The notes below the pieces were generated by a model. It was not told the DNA's origin. It did no database searches and saw only the letters and a list, made by a program, of their open reading frames with translations. A program made the position numbers and the translations under genes. Positions 45,390 to 53,065 of a stretch of 64,000 nt of DNA are shown piece after piece. The DNA is from Lachnospiraceae bacterium. Lineage in GTDB: Bacteria; Bacillota; Clostridia; Lachnospirales; Lachnospiraceae. The stretch covers positions 434,001-498,000 of the forward strand of contig CAJTFL010000001.1 of the NCBI GenBank assembly GCA_910575565.1. The letters are read 5' to 3'. Every line of letters starts with the position of its first letter. The first letter of the stretch is position 1.

Positions 45390-47241
45390 GGCAGACGCCT
45401 CCCTTGAATTTTGCAGCCCCGCAGCCGCCACACCGCATCCGGCAGTTCGGAGTCACTTTCCCTTCCATGGCCCGCAGCCATTCCTGCTTTAAGAATTCCT
45501 TGGACACCCCGGCATCGATAAAGTCCCAGGGGAAGATTTCATCAAGTCCTCGCTCCCTAACCGTATAAAAATCCATGGAAACTCCACAGGCCTTAAAGGC
45601 ATCCAGCCAAATATCATTATTAAAATATTCCGACCATGAATCAAACATTGCCCCATTTTTGTAGGCTTCCTCGATTACCCTGCCGACTTTCCGGTCGCCC
45701 CTTGCCAAGATCCCTTCCAGGACGGTCAGTTCTGCCTCATGCCAATTATATTTTAAGCTTTTCCGGTTCTTCATTTCCCGGAATTTCTGGCGGACAATAT
45801 TTGCCCGCTCGATAAACTCTTCCTTGGTGCACATCCTGGCCCATTGGAATGGGGTGAACGGCTTAGGGACAAAAAAGGAAGAGCTTGCCACCACCTGGAC
45901 TTTTCCGTGGCGCTGTTCCTTCGGAATCTCATCGTAATATGTTTCCGCAATCTTTTCCGAAAGAAGGGCGATCCCTTCCATATCTTCCCTGGTTTCCGTG
46001 GGAAGGCCTAACATAAAATACAGTTTTACCCGGTTCCATCCCCCGCGGAAAGCCTGGGCAGCCCCGGAAAGAATATCTTCCTCTGTCAGGCCTTTATTAA
46101 TCACATCCCGCAGCCTTTGGGAACCGGCCTCCGGGGCAAAGGTAAGGCTGCTTTTCTTCACATCCTGGACTTTTTTCATCACATCCAGGGAAAACGCGTC
46201 AATCCGCAGGGAAGGAAGGGAAATATTGATCCCTTTTCCGTTAAACTCATCAATCAAAAAACGGATTAATCCTTCCAGCTGGCGGTAATCGCTGGAGCTT
46301 AAAGAGCTTAAGGAAATTTCCTCATGCCCGGTGGAGGTTAACAGCTTTACGGCACTTCTCTTTAAGCTGTCCAGATCTTTTTCACGCATAGGCCGGTAAA
46401 TGGTTCCAGCCTGGCAGAACCGGCATCCCCGGATGCACCCCCGCATGATTTCTAAGACCACCCGATCCTGGGTAACTTTAATATAGGGAACCAAAGGCTT
46501 ATCAATATAGTCCACCTGGTTAAAATCCATTACCAGTTCCTTCGTGATCCGCTCTTTCGCGTTAGGGTTATTGGGGGCAAACCGCTTAATCGTTCCGTCC
46601 GGATGATAATCCACATCGTAAAATGAAGGGACATAGATCCCAGGGATCTTGGCTGCCTGCTCAAGGAAACGCTTCCGGCTGCCGCCGGATTTTTTAATTT
46701 CCTTGTAACAATCCATCAGCCGATCATAAACCGTCTCCCCTTCCCCAATATAAAACAGATCGAAGAATTCCGCCAAAGGCTCAGGATTATAAGCACATGG
46801 CCCGCCGCCAATGACGATGGGCATATCCTCCCCCCGATCCTTTGCATGGAGAGGAATCTGGGATAAGTCTAAAATCTGCAGTACATTCGTATAGCACATC
46901 TCGTACTGGAGGGTAATGCCCAAAAAGTCAAAATCCTTTACTGGATCCTGGGATTCCAAGGCAAACAGCGGGATTTTCTCCCTGCGCATAATTTGATCCA
47001 GATCACTCCAGGGAGAATACACCCGCTCGCAGTAGGTGTCCTCCCTGCGGTTAAACATATCGTAAAGAATCTGGATGCCTAAATGGGACATTCCAATGTC
47101 GTACACGTCCGGGAAACACATGGCGAAGCGGATGGCCACATTCTTAGGGTCCTTGACGCACATATTTACCTCGCCGCCGATGTAGCGGGCGGGCTGTTGG
47201 ATACTTAGTAAAATTTCATCAGGTAAGGCTAGTTTTCTCAT
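45373..47241 (-). CDS. TIGR03960-family B12-binding-like radical SAM protein
   Basis: A 622-aa radical SAM protein. An N-terminal cobalamin-binding-like Rossmann region (FPDVYDIGMSHLGIQIL) precedes the cluster motif C269-x3-C273-x2-C276 in MRGCIRGCRFCQAG, then LSSLSSSDYR and SFAPEAGSQRLRDVINKGL, all typical of TIGR03960. A C-terminal Cys-rich tail (MRCGGCGAAKF) may bind another metal. It is first gene of the operon with the TIGR03936 protein and RNase G. The reaction is unknown. Confidence 0.93.
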   Translation of the reverse strand: MRKLALPDEILLSIQQPARYIGGEVNMCVKDPKNVAIRFAMCFPDVYDIGMSHLGIQILYDMFNRREDTYCERVYSPWSDLDQIMRREKIPLFALESQDPVKDFDFLGITLQYEMCYTNVLQILDLSQIPLHAKDRGEDMPIVIGGGPCAYNPEPLAEFFDLFYIGEGETVYDRLMDCYKEIKKSGGSRKRFLEQAAKIPGIYVPSFYDVDYHPDGTIKRFAPNNPNAKERITKELVMDFNQVDYIDKPLVPYIKVTQDRVVLEIMRGCIRGCRFCQAGTIYRPMREKDLDSLKRSAVKLLTSTGHEEISLSSLSSSDYRQLEGLIRFLIDEFNGKGINISLPSLRIDAFSLDVMKKVQDVKKSSLTFAPEAGSQRLRDVINKGLTEEDILSGAAQAFRGGWNRVKLYFMLGLPTETREDMEGIALLSEKIAETYYDEIPKEQRHGKVQVVASSSFFVPKPFTPFQWARMCTKEEFIERANIVRQKFREMKNRKSLKYNWHEAELTVLEGILARGDRKVGRVIEEAYKNGAMFDSWSEYFNNDIWLDAFKACGVSMDFYTVRERGLDEIFPWDFIDAGVSKEFLKQEWLRAMEGKVTPNCRMRCGGCGAAKFKGGVCHESKD

Positions 47242-47349
47242 GATTTTTCCTTATATTTTTGTTGGTATTGCATAAATCTTACGCTTTGTTTTGTGGTGCG
47301 GAAAATAAGGCAATTTTATTTTCACGTACATTCTACCACATACGAAGCT

Positions 47350-47379
47350 ATTCTACCACAGTTTCCTGCAAGACAGCAA
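47350..47379 (-). promoter_or_regulatory. Probable promoter of the radical SAM-rng operon
   Basis: On the minus strand TTGCTG (47374-47379), 18-nt spacer, TAGAAT (47350-47355). A second TGTGGTAGAAT copy lies 20 bp nearer the gene (47330-47335) and could be an alternative -10 or an operator half. Confidence 0.5.
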
Positions 47380-47510
47380 CTGCTACTTGCGTATCATAGA
47401 AAAATCGTAAGAATCCTATGTTTATTTACACCTTTTCGTGCGCAGCACACTCATCCCCTGGGAGTAAACTGAAAGAACTGCGGAAAGCCCAGGGGATTTC
47501 TCAGAAAATA

Positions 47511-47584
47511 AAGGCTGGCATTGGCTGCGCTTACAATGGCATCCGCTTCTGCTTTTGTAATATCCCCATAGTAATTCTCAACAT
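47511..47584 (-). pseudogene. Frameshifted N-terminal remnant of a macro-domain protein
   Basis: After AAAGGAG and an ATG at 47584 the frame reads MLRIT, then a frameshift leads to YGDITKAEADAIVSAANASL, which matches the start of macro domains (ADP-ribose binding and deacetylation). The rest is missing: at about 47505 the sequence passes into a short opposite-strand piece (47462-47503) reading SKLKELRKAQGISQ, like an XRE-type HTH. Both are debris. The rest of the gap 47242-47606 holds only the upstream promoter. Confidence 0.65.
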
Positions 47585-47606
47585 ACCCTGCTCTCCTTTC
47601 CAGCCA

Positions 47607-48101
47607 TCAATCCACATAATGTACCCTGGTTTTGTCATACCTGTCCTGCTGCTCCTTTTCCTCCGCCGGATAACCGCAGGCAATCATCGAAAACACATAC
47701 AAATCTTCCCCAATCCCCAGTACCTTCCCCACGGCTTCCATCCGATCCTCAAGGGGCGCAATCCCCAGCCACACGGCGCCAAGCCCAAGGCTGTCCGCCT
47801 CCAGAAGCAGGTTTTCCACCGCCGCGCTGCAGTCAATCTGAGCATAATTCGGCAGGCGGCAGCCCTTCTGACAGCAAACCACAATCCCCAAAGGCGCATC
47901 CTTTAACATCCCGGCATAGGGGCTGCATTCCGACAATGCCGTTAATTTATCTCCGTCTGTCACTACATAGAATTCCCACGGCTGCTGATTCCCGGCAGAC
48001 GGAGCCGCCATAGCCGCACGGAGAAGCAACTCTATGTTCTCTTTCTCCACCTGTCTCTTTTCATATTTCCTGATGCTTGTCCTGTGAAAAATCTCCTTCA
48101 T
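47607..48101 (-). CDS. Nitroreductase family protein
   Basis: A compact 164-aa FMN-dependent nitroreductase: RTSIRKYEKRQV at the start, AAPSAGNQQPWEF (FMN site) and GLGAVWLGIAPLEDR. Short members of this type are common in gut Clostridia; the substrate is unknown. GGAGAAGAAAC precedes the ATG. Its start overlaps the upstream hypothetical gene by 41 bp, and a broken macro-domain gene followed it in the same direction. Confidence 0.9.
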   Translation of the reverse strand: MKEIFHRTSIRKYEKRQVEKENIELLLRAAMAAPSAGNQQPWEFYVVTDGDKLTALSECSPYAGMLKDAPLGIVVCCQKGCRLPNYAQIDCSAAVENLLLEADSLGLGAVWLGIAPLEDRMEAVGKVLGIGEDLYVFSMIACGYPAEEKEQQDRYDKTRVHYVD

Positions 48102-48369
48102 GTTTCTTCTCCTCCTCTTTCATCCTTTTCTCTGCGTCCATAACAGCATGGCAGTATTCAACCAAATCTGCCAGCATCCCTGCCCGTTTCATATGCCCAT
48201 TGAACTGCCGTATAAACCGATGGGATTTCATCCGATCCCGCCATCCTCCTGTACAATACGCGATTACCTTCACGTTGTGATTTGCCAGCCAGGCAAAGTG
48301 CTCCGGAATCGCCGGATTATCATAAAGAAACCCCAATGACCACTTTTTCTCAAAATTATGAATCATCAT
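48061..48369 (-). CDS. Hypothetical small protein upstream of the nitroreductase
   Basis: A 102-aa product with no recognised family: an N-terminal part with IPEHFAWLANHNVKVIAYC (alternating strand/helix look) and a Lys/Glu-rich helical C-terminus (VMDAEKRMKEEEKKHEGDF). It could be a truncated larger protein. AAGG lies 8 nt before ATG 48369; a GTG two codons earlier is an alternative with GGAGG. The 41-bp overlap with the nitroreductase start suggests coupling. Confidence 0.5.
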   Translation of the reverse strand: MMIHNFEKKWSLGFLYDNPAIPEHFAWLANHNVKVIAYCTGGWRDRMKSHRFIRQFNGHMKRAGMLADLVEYCHAVMDAEKRMKEEEKKHEGDFSQDKHQEI

Positions 48370-48428
48370 GTACACTGCCTTGTTTCCTCCATATGAGCCG
48401 TCATTCGCCCAAATAAGTATAACACAAA

Positions 48429-48596
48429 TTAAGCGATAAATGTTCCCTTCTTTCCCATAATCCTCTTCTGCCTGTCATTAATCAGCGCAAAGCGCAGCTT
48501 CTCATAATACAGGATATCCTCCTCTTTTACTCCACTTTCAGCAATTGACCGATTTCTATGTTTGGCCTGTTTAAGGGATAATACATAGTTATCCTT
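48429..48596 (-). pseudogene. Start-less 55-codon remnant
   Basis: A stop-bounded frame encodes AKHRNRSIAESGVKEEDILY and then YEKLRFALINDRQKRIMGKK, with natural-looking codon use but no start codon or ribosome site. Family not recognised; most likely the 3' end of a lost gene. Confidence 0.35.
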
Positions 48597-48667
48597 TCAT
48601 TACATTTTTATATTAATAGTTTGATCGCAACCTCATCAAGATTTCTCTGAACCACCAACACATAATA

Positions 48668-48742
48668 AGTGCCTCAAAAGATGGCGTAGTGGTTAAGCAG
48701 CCCATGTCCTGCTATACTACTGATATCATCTCTTGAGGCACT
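48668..48742. repeat. 75-bp imperfect palindrome
   Basis: AGTGCCTCAAAAGATG pairs with CATCTCTTGAGGCACT (one mismatch), and inside it GTAGT...AGCAG pairs with CTGCT...ACTAC around an 8-nt loop. No T run follows, so it is not a plain terminator. It could be a small MITE or IS end. It lies in the gap 48370-48894, which otherwise holds only the 55-codon remnant. Confidence 0.7.
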
Positions 48743-48894
48743 CCTTGTTTCTACGTTTTAACCAACTCTCTCCTGACAGCTCTACCGACCACAACAGGTA
48801 TCGATCGATGAGCTCAGTTGTTCGGGATGAATAATTGAACGTTCCCTTTCCATTAACATTTTTTACTTTAATCTTAGGTTTTGTCCGAATTACG

Positions 48895-48924
48895 CAACAA
48901 AAGCCCTGCAAGTTCCGGGGCTTC
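48895..48924 (-). terminator. Intrinsic terminator after the Rpn-type gene
   Basis: GAAGCCCC and GGGGCTT-type arms (48901-48906 with 48917-48923) followed on the minus strand by TTTTGTTG, 10 bp past the stop codon. Confidence 0.65.
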
Positions 48925-48933
48925 ATGGAAGGA

Positions 48934-49821
48934 TTATATCCCTGCGATTTTCTTTGCCGCTTCAAGAAAGGCTTGTTCAGACATTCCGGCTTTGACAGCA
49001 GCCTTCTCCAAAGTAATATCGCCATCACTATACAGCCCATATAGTGTTGAAATATTGCCTTCCTTGCGGCCTTCCTTGCGGCCTTCCTTGCGGCCTTCCT
49101 TGCGGCCTTCCTTGCGGCCTTCCTCACGGCCTTCCTCGCGTGCTTCCCGCCGTTCATCCGCCAGCTTAATTGCCCAAGTCATATAGCTCACCTTCCATTC
49201 CTCATCGTTATTTACAAGCGCCACTTTCTTTTCCAGCGCCTGGGTGTAAGAATCCTGTGCCTCTCCGTCCATGATGTAGCGCATTAGGAACCTGAATCCT
49301 TCGCTCACGTCCCCCTTATGGCCTTTGGCATTCACAAAGATCTTCCAGGCGTCATCCCCTAACAGATGATAAGAGCAATCGCTTAACTGGTAATACTCCC
49401 CACAGCGATAAATATACTCGTCATGGCCAAACGGGTCAAACGTGCAGATAAAAATCACCAGGCTCTTCTTTAACTGGTTGTAATCTTCCCCTTTGGCGAG
49501 GATGTTTAAGTCTATAAGCCCGGAATAATACCGGGATCTTTTCGGAAGGTTCCGATTCCTGCCAGTCTGCATCTCCACGTCATAAACCGTGTGTTCCCCA
49601 TCCTCAACATACACATCCATACGGATCGATTTTGCACTTACCATAAGGCCGATGGCCTTCTGCCTCTCTGGATACTCGATCTTTTGGATTTTTACTCCCA
49701 GGATCGTTTCCAGAAATGGCTTACAATATTCGGGATCCGCCATCACGGTACCGAACATCATGTCATCCTGGATTGTGACTGGTTTAAATTGCCCTGCAAG
49801 AAACTTCCCTTTGTCTGTCAT
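48934..49821 (-). CDS. Rpn family recombination-promoting nuclease (PD-(D/E)XK)
   Basis: A 295-aa protein of the Rpn/transposase-31 group, which in E. coli are endonucleases that raise RecA-independent recombination. The nuclease core shows DDMMFGTVMADPEYCKPFLE at the start, RMDVYVEDGEHTVYDVEMQT (Asp and Glu-x-Gln of the active site) and SRYYSGLIDLNILAKG. The C-terminus has a run of EGRK tetrads from a 12-bp repeat followed by a small helical domain (DITLEKAAVKAGMSEQAFLE). CGAGGAGGAAAAC precedes the ATG. Confidence 0.92.
   Translation of the reverse strand: MTDKGKFLAGQFKPVTIQDDMMFGTVMADPEYCKPFLETILGVKIQKIEYPERQKAIGLMVSAKSIRMDVYVEDGEHTVYDVEMQTGRNRNLPKRSRYYSGLIDLNILAKGEDYNQLKKSLVIFICTFDPFGHDEYIYRCGEYYQLSDCSYHLLGDDAWKIFVNAKGHKGDVSEGFRFLMRYIMDGEAQDSYTQALEKKVALVNNDEEWKVSYMTWAIKLADERREAREEGREEGRKEGRKEGRKEGRKEGRKEGNISTLYGLYSDGDITLEKAAVKAGMSEQAFLEAAKKIAGI
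49058..49141 (-). repeat. In-frame 12-bp tandem repeat in the Rpn-type gene
   Basis: Seven units of CCTTCCTTGCGG (plus-strand reading); the first five are identical and the last two diverged. They encode EGRK/EGRE tetrads between the nuclease core and the C-terminal helical domain. Confidence 0.95.
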
Positions 49822-49853
49822 GTTTTCCTCCTCGTAGGAATCTGCCTAATCTT

Positions 49854-49882
49854 ATTATATAATAAGCCAGGTTTTCCCGCAA
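49854..49882 (-). promoter_or_regulatory. Probable promoter of the Rpn-type gene
   Basis: On the minus strand TTGCGG (49877-49882), 17-nt spacer, TATAAT (49854-49859), 32 nt before the ATG. The -10 box is inside a perfect 16-bp palindrome CTTATTATATAATAAG (49851-49866), a possible operator. Confidence 0.6.
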
Positions 49883-49980
49883 TCCTAATTTTTTAGCACA
49901 CGGTCTACCTTCCTGAAACAGATCCGGAAAGCCATCCCTCCCCACCCGGAAAATGCCGATGAAGCATATCAGTCCCTCCG

Positions 49981-50448
49981 TTATCCCTTTTTTGATACGG
50001 GTATCCATACCTCATATTGTGCGTTCTGTGGGTCTGGATTTAAGTAAACCTCAATATCGGGGGCGTTGGCATACTCATATCCAGAGGTCGGAAGCCACTC
50101 GATTATAATCCGCTGCTCCAATTCCTGTATGGACTGGTTTGTACCTGTTCCAGAAAAGATTGCCCAAGTAGACGCAGGCACAGTATATTCTTCAAACTCA
50201 TCGCTTGCTTTTGTACTGGAAGCGGCAATAAAATACTTCCATTGTTCTTCATTATTGCAGGCACTCACGCCCAAAAGTCCCATTGGCAGCGTATTCATCA
50301 TTCCTTCCAATTTCTGTATTGTTCCATTTTCGGCGGCGTCCTGCCACATCTTAGGCACAACCATAAAGTTATTTTCGATTTCCTTGTCAAGCGGCGCAGA
50401 TACGCCAATAATGCGGAAGGATTCTTTCGTTTCAATTCTATAATTCAA
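49981..50448 (-). CDS. Effector-binding half of an AraC-type regulator (GyrI-like), truncated
   Basis: The 155-aa frame matches the C-terminal small-molecule-binding domain that follows the AraC HTH in many Clostridia: MNYRIETKESFRIIGV at the domain start, MMNTLPMGLLGVSACN, and IEVYLNPDP near the end. The DNA-binding HTH half is absent. Instead the frame begins at a TTG overlapping the stop of a conjugative-element gene fragment, so the sequence is a recombination product. It may be translated from the TTG by coupling, but is probably non-functional as a regulator. Confidence 0.75.
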   Translation of the reverse strand: MNYRIETKESFRIIGVSAPLDKEIENNFMVVPKMWQDAAENGTIQKLEGMMNTLPMGLLGVSACNNEEQWKYFIAASSTKASDEFEEYTVPASTWAIFSGTGTNQSIQELEQRIIIEWLPTSGYEYANAPDIEVYLNPDPQNAQYEVWIPVSKKG

Positions 50449-50663
50449 TGGTCGATTTTGGTGTGATACTCTGTGTCCACGCGCCGTTTCTGCCGTTCTG
50501 CCAGTTCCGCCGCTTTGTCTACCATTTGCCTGTACTCCGCTGTTGCACTGCCGGGAACGTAGTCGGAAAAGCTGTTGGCATCCTTGGCACGGCGAGCCGC
50601 TTCCTCATTGATTGGGTAATATGGGCCGTCCTGTTGGGCACTGGGATTTGTAACTATGTTCAT
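50445..50663 (-). CDS. Truncated conjugative-element protein (N-terminal 72 aa)
   Basis: MNIVTNPSAQQDGPYYPINE, then SFSDYVPGSATAEYRQMVD, is a start I recall from proteins of Tn1549-type conjugative elements, which continue well past this point. Here it stops after KIDH at the junction with the AraC remnant. AAAGGAG nine bases before the ATG is intact, and a terminator-like GC hairpin with a T run lies upstream (50748-50785, minus strand). It appears to be debris of an older element. Confidence 0.6.
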   Translation of the reverse strand: MNIVTNPSAQQDGPYYPINEEAARRAKDANSFSDYVPGSATAEYRQMVDKAAELAERQKRRVDTEYHTKIDH

Positions 50664-50792
50664 GATGAAATACTCCTTTCGGTGAGGCAATTTGATTTCC
50701 ACCCCTTTATCACAAGCAAAACCGCGCGTCCGACTGGACGCGAAAAAAACAGGCCAGAGGTTCAACACCTCCGGCTCGGTTTTTCATATCAG

Positions 50793-50820
50793 CAAAAGTA
50801 GTAATCGAGTAGTAAATTCA
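50793..50820. repeat. Direct repeat DR-a at the integrative-element end
   Basis: CAAAAGTAGTAATCG then AGTAGTAAATTC; a near copy lies at 51012-51039, 219 bp away and next to the integrase stop. Each copy itself contains two AGTAGTAA boxes, like arm-type integrase binding sites. Confidence 0.7.
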
Positions 50821-50918
50821 CAGTAATAAATCCAACAAACCCAGTGATATCAACGGTTTTTGACCATTTATGTAAATCATTTAATAGATTTCTAATTATC
50901 TCTTTAGATGTTCTTATA

Positions 50919-50954
50919 TGCCGGTATAGCCCGTTATTCCGGGCTTTTCCGGCA
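50919..50954. repeat. Hairpin between the two direct repeats
   Basis: TGCCGG/CCGGCA outer and AGCCCG/CGGGCT inner 6-bp arms, separated by symmetrical 3-nt internal loops. It may end integrase transcription or mark the element end. Confidence 0.65.
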
Positions 50955-51011
50955 CTTTTCATATCGGAAGAACCTCACAAATCTTTTTATTACCCCTTAT
51001 GTTTTCGCTCT

Positions 51012-51039
51012 CAAAAGTAGTAAAAGCAGTAGTAAATTC
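51012..51039. repeat. Direct repeat DR-b at the integrative-element end
   Basis: CAAAAGTAGTAAAAGC then AGTAGTAAATTC, the partner of 50793-50820, ending 10 bp from the integrase stop codon. Confidence 0.7.
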
Positions 51040-51049
51040 TGCGTACTAC

Positions 51050-52327
51050 TTATGCCGCCTTGGTTTCCTCGGCGCTTTCCGCCGCAGGCTCCGGCTTGGC
51101 CTCTGCGGTGGTTTTTGCCTTGGCTTGCAGTCGTTCCATTTCCTCCTGTGCGGAATGGAAAGTAGCGTGGGCGTAATAGTTCAGCGTCATTACAATGTTG
51201 GCGTGTCCCATGATGTACTGCAATGCCTTGGGGTTCATGCCCGCGTTTGCCATTCTGGTACAGAATGTATGCCGCATGGTGTGCGGCGTCATCACATCGG
51301 GCAGCGGCTCCTTGTGGCACTTGTTGTACTTCTTGGCAAGGCACTTGAACATGGCGTCATAGTTGACGGCGGTTTTGGGCAGGCCGTCCCGGTTCAGGAA
51401 CAGGAAGTCCTTATAACCATCAACCTCAATGCACCTGCCGTCCCTGCGCTTCTTCAACACGCGCTCAAACGCTTCATAGGCGGCTGCGCTCATAGGCACT
51501 TGACGGAATCCGCTTTCTGTTTTTGGCGCTTCGATATAGTAGCCGTCCTCGGTGCTTCTCAAAAGCTGGTGGTCTACATTCACAAAGCGCTTCTCAAAAT
51601 TCAGGTCGGCGGGCGTCAGGCCGCAGAGTTCGGAAATACGAAGCCCGGTTTCCAGCAGGATCACCACCTCGTCATAATACTTGGCATAGACGGGATCGTT
51701 CTGCATGAAGTCCAAAAGCTCGTTTTCCTGTGTAGGGGTAAGCGGCACCTTTGGTACGGTATCGTCGTTGATAACCTCATTGATCTGGAAGTCAAAGGGA
51801 TTCTTGCGGAGGCAGTCGTCCTGTACGGCCATATAAAAGATGGCTTTTAAGGAACGCTTGCTGTTGCAGATGGTGTTGTAGGCAACGCCTTTTTCCTGCA
51901 TACGCAAGGCCCATTCTTTCGCGTCGGACAGCTTCACGCTGTCAATGCTGGCCGCGCCCAGCTTATCTTCGGACAGAAGTTTCATCAACTGCTGGCGGCT
52001 CTTTTGGGTTCCTTTCCGCACATTCCCGCGCTGCCGGATGTACTTTTCGTAAAGCTGGCACACGGTCATTTTCTTGCCGATGGTGTCGATCCCGTCGTCA
52101 AGGTCTTTCTGTATCTGCTTGATCTTCTCGCGCAGGGAAAGACAGGGCCGCTTCCCGGCAGGTACTTTGTCGGTAGGTACTAACTTCCATGAGTAAACAA
52201 ACTGGGGTTCTCCAAAGGTGTCAATGTATTTGTAAGCGTATCTTCCATCTGATCGCTGGCTCTCTCCAGACTTCAAAAGGCGGCCTTTGTTGTCCCGTCT
52301 TTTTTCATCTCGTTCTTTTCTTGGCAT
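51050..52327 (-). CDS. Tn916-family tyrosine recombinase (integrase)
   Basis: A 425-aa site-specific recombinase for excision and integration of the element. The N-terminal DNA-binding region (RDNKGRLLKSGESQRSDGRY) is of the Tn916 Int type, the core-binding domain spans about 85-190, and the catalytic domain has the Arg in TGLRISELCGL, HTMRHTFCTRMA (His, Arg), GHANIVMTLNYYAH with the second His and the nucleophile Tyr. All active residues are present. AAAGGAGC precedes the ATG. The excisionase gene lies 80 bp upstream in the same direction. Confidence 0.96.
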   Translation of the reverse strand: MPRKERDEKRRDNKGRLLKSGESQRSDGRYAYKYIDTFGEPQFVYSWKLVPTDKVPAGKRPCLSLREKIKQIQKDLDDGIDTIGKKMTVCQLYEKYIRQRGNVRKGTQKSRQQLMKLLSEDKLGAASIDSVKLSDAKEWALRMQEKGVAYNTICNSKRSLKAIFYMAVQDDCLRKNPFDFQINEVINDDTVPKVPLTPTQENELLDFMQNDPVYAKYYDEVVILLETGLRISELCGLTPADLNFEKRFVNVDHQLLRSTEDGYYIEAPKTESGFRQVPMSAAAYEAFERVLKKRRDGRCIEVDGYKDFLFLNRDGLPKTAVNYDAMFKCLAKKYNKCHKEPLPDVMTPHTMRHTFCTRMANAGMNPKALQYIMGHANIVMTLNYYAHATFHSAQEEMERLQAKAKTTAEAKPEPAAESAEETKAA

Positions 52328-52406
52328 TTCGTCATGCTCCTTTCCATGACGGAAAGAGCCTTGACACGCTTATAACCTATTATAACACGCGCAAGGCCCT
52401 TTTTCA

Positions 52407-52610
52407 CTATATTGTGTCAAGGGAATCAATGATTTTTTCAAACTGCTTCCGCTTGATCTGGATGCGGTTGCCGTTCAGGATCACCCAGCCAGCGGTGGGG
52501 TTTTCCTCGGCAAGCCGACGCAGTTTGTTTTCCCCGATCCGAAAATATTTGGACGCTTCCTCAATGGTAAGCGTGTATTTCTCCCAAATAGGCACATCGT
52601 TATTACTCAT
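52407..52610 (-). CDS. Tn916-type excisionase (Xis)
   Basis: A 67-aa winged-helix accessory protein that directs the integrase towards excision: [20 protein letters not shown] then [20 protein letters not shown]. Length and sequence fit Tn916 Xis. The start is the internal ATG preceded by AAAGGGGG; the longer frame upstream runs through direct repeats and is not coding. Confidence 0.93.
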   Translation of the reverse strand: MSNNDVPIWEKYTLTIEEASKYFRIGENKLRRLAEENPTAGWVILNGNRIQIKRKQFEKIIDSLDTI

Positions 52611-52646
52611 AACATGGCCCCCTTTCTTTTCAAAACAAAGGTTGTT

Positions 52647-52688
52647 TTTTGTGAAAGTGGGCAGAAATTTTGTGAAAGTGGGCAGAAA
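52647..52688 (-). repeat. Perfect 21-bp tandem direct repeat upstream of xis
   Basis: Two adjacent identical units, 52647-52667 and 52668-52688, containing GTGAAAGTGGGCAGAAA. They lie 37 bp before the xis start and could be operator or iteron-like sites. Confidence 0.9.
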
Positions 52689-53065
52689 ATAACGGACGGC
52701 TGCTGGCACAGCTCCACGGGAATCTCACCCCCGCGTGGTTCTCACGCGGCCCTGCTCGTTGCCTGCGACGCTTCAAACGCTCGGACTACGACGGCAAGGG
52801 CGTATCATTGTCCTGCCTGCGCGTCGTCGCCCGCAGGCTGCCACACCTGCTTTACGGCCCGGTAAAATCGCTCCGCTTATCCCAATGAGGGAAAGCCTCT
52901 TGGCGCACCTGCCGCCCGGCTCGGCACAGACAGAATGTATCCGTCTGCCCTATGACGCGCCGCCATTGTCCTGCGGGCGTATTTGTCAAGGAGCAAAGGG
53001 GCCGCCGGGAAAACTGGCAGGCGGGGAAAGGGAAAGCCGCCTGTCTATGGCCGGGGTCTTAACCG
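52689..53065. other. GC-rich non-coding stretch of the integrative element
   Basis: A 377-bp gap between the HTH gene and xis. Plus-strand frames here (for example 52735-53085) have no family features and odd composition, so I do not call them. Several short GC-rich inverted repeats are present (for example around CCGCGTGG), but no single clear structure. Confidence 0.5.

Noticed and set aside
47418-47906. 162-codon plus-strand frame
   Set aside because: Apart from a 14-residue HTH-like piece near its start, it is antisense to the nitroreductase and has no coherent features.
48668-48742. Possible tRNA gene
   Set aside because: There are acceptor-like 7-bp ends and a D-arm-like GTAGTGGTTA, but no T-arm or GTTCGA-type loop, and the stem simply continues to 16 bp.
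48726-49157. Arg/Lys/Ala-rich open frame on the minus strand
   Set aside because: It is the alternative reading of the 12-bp repeat in the Rpn-type gene and runs on into its terminator.
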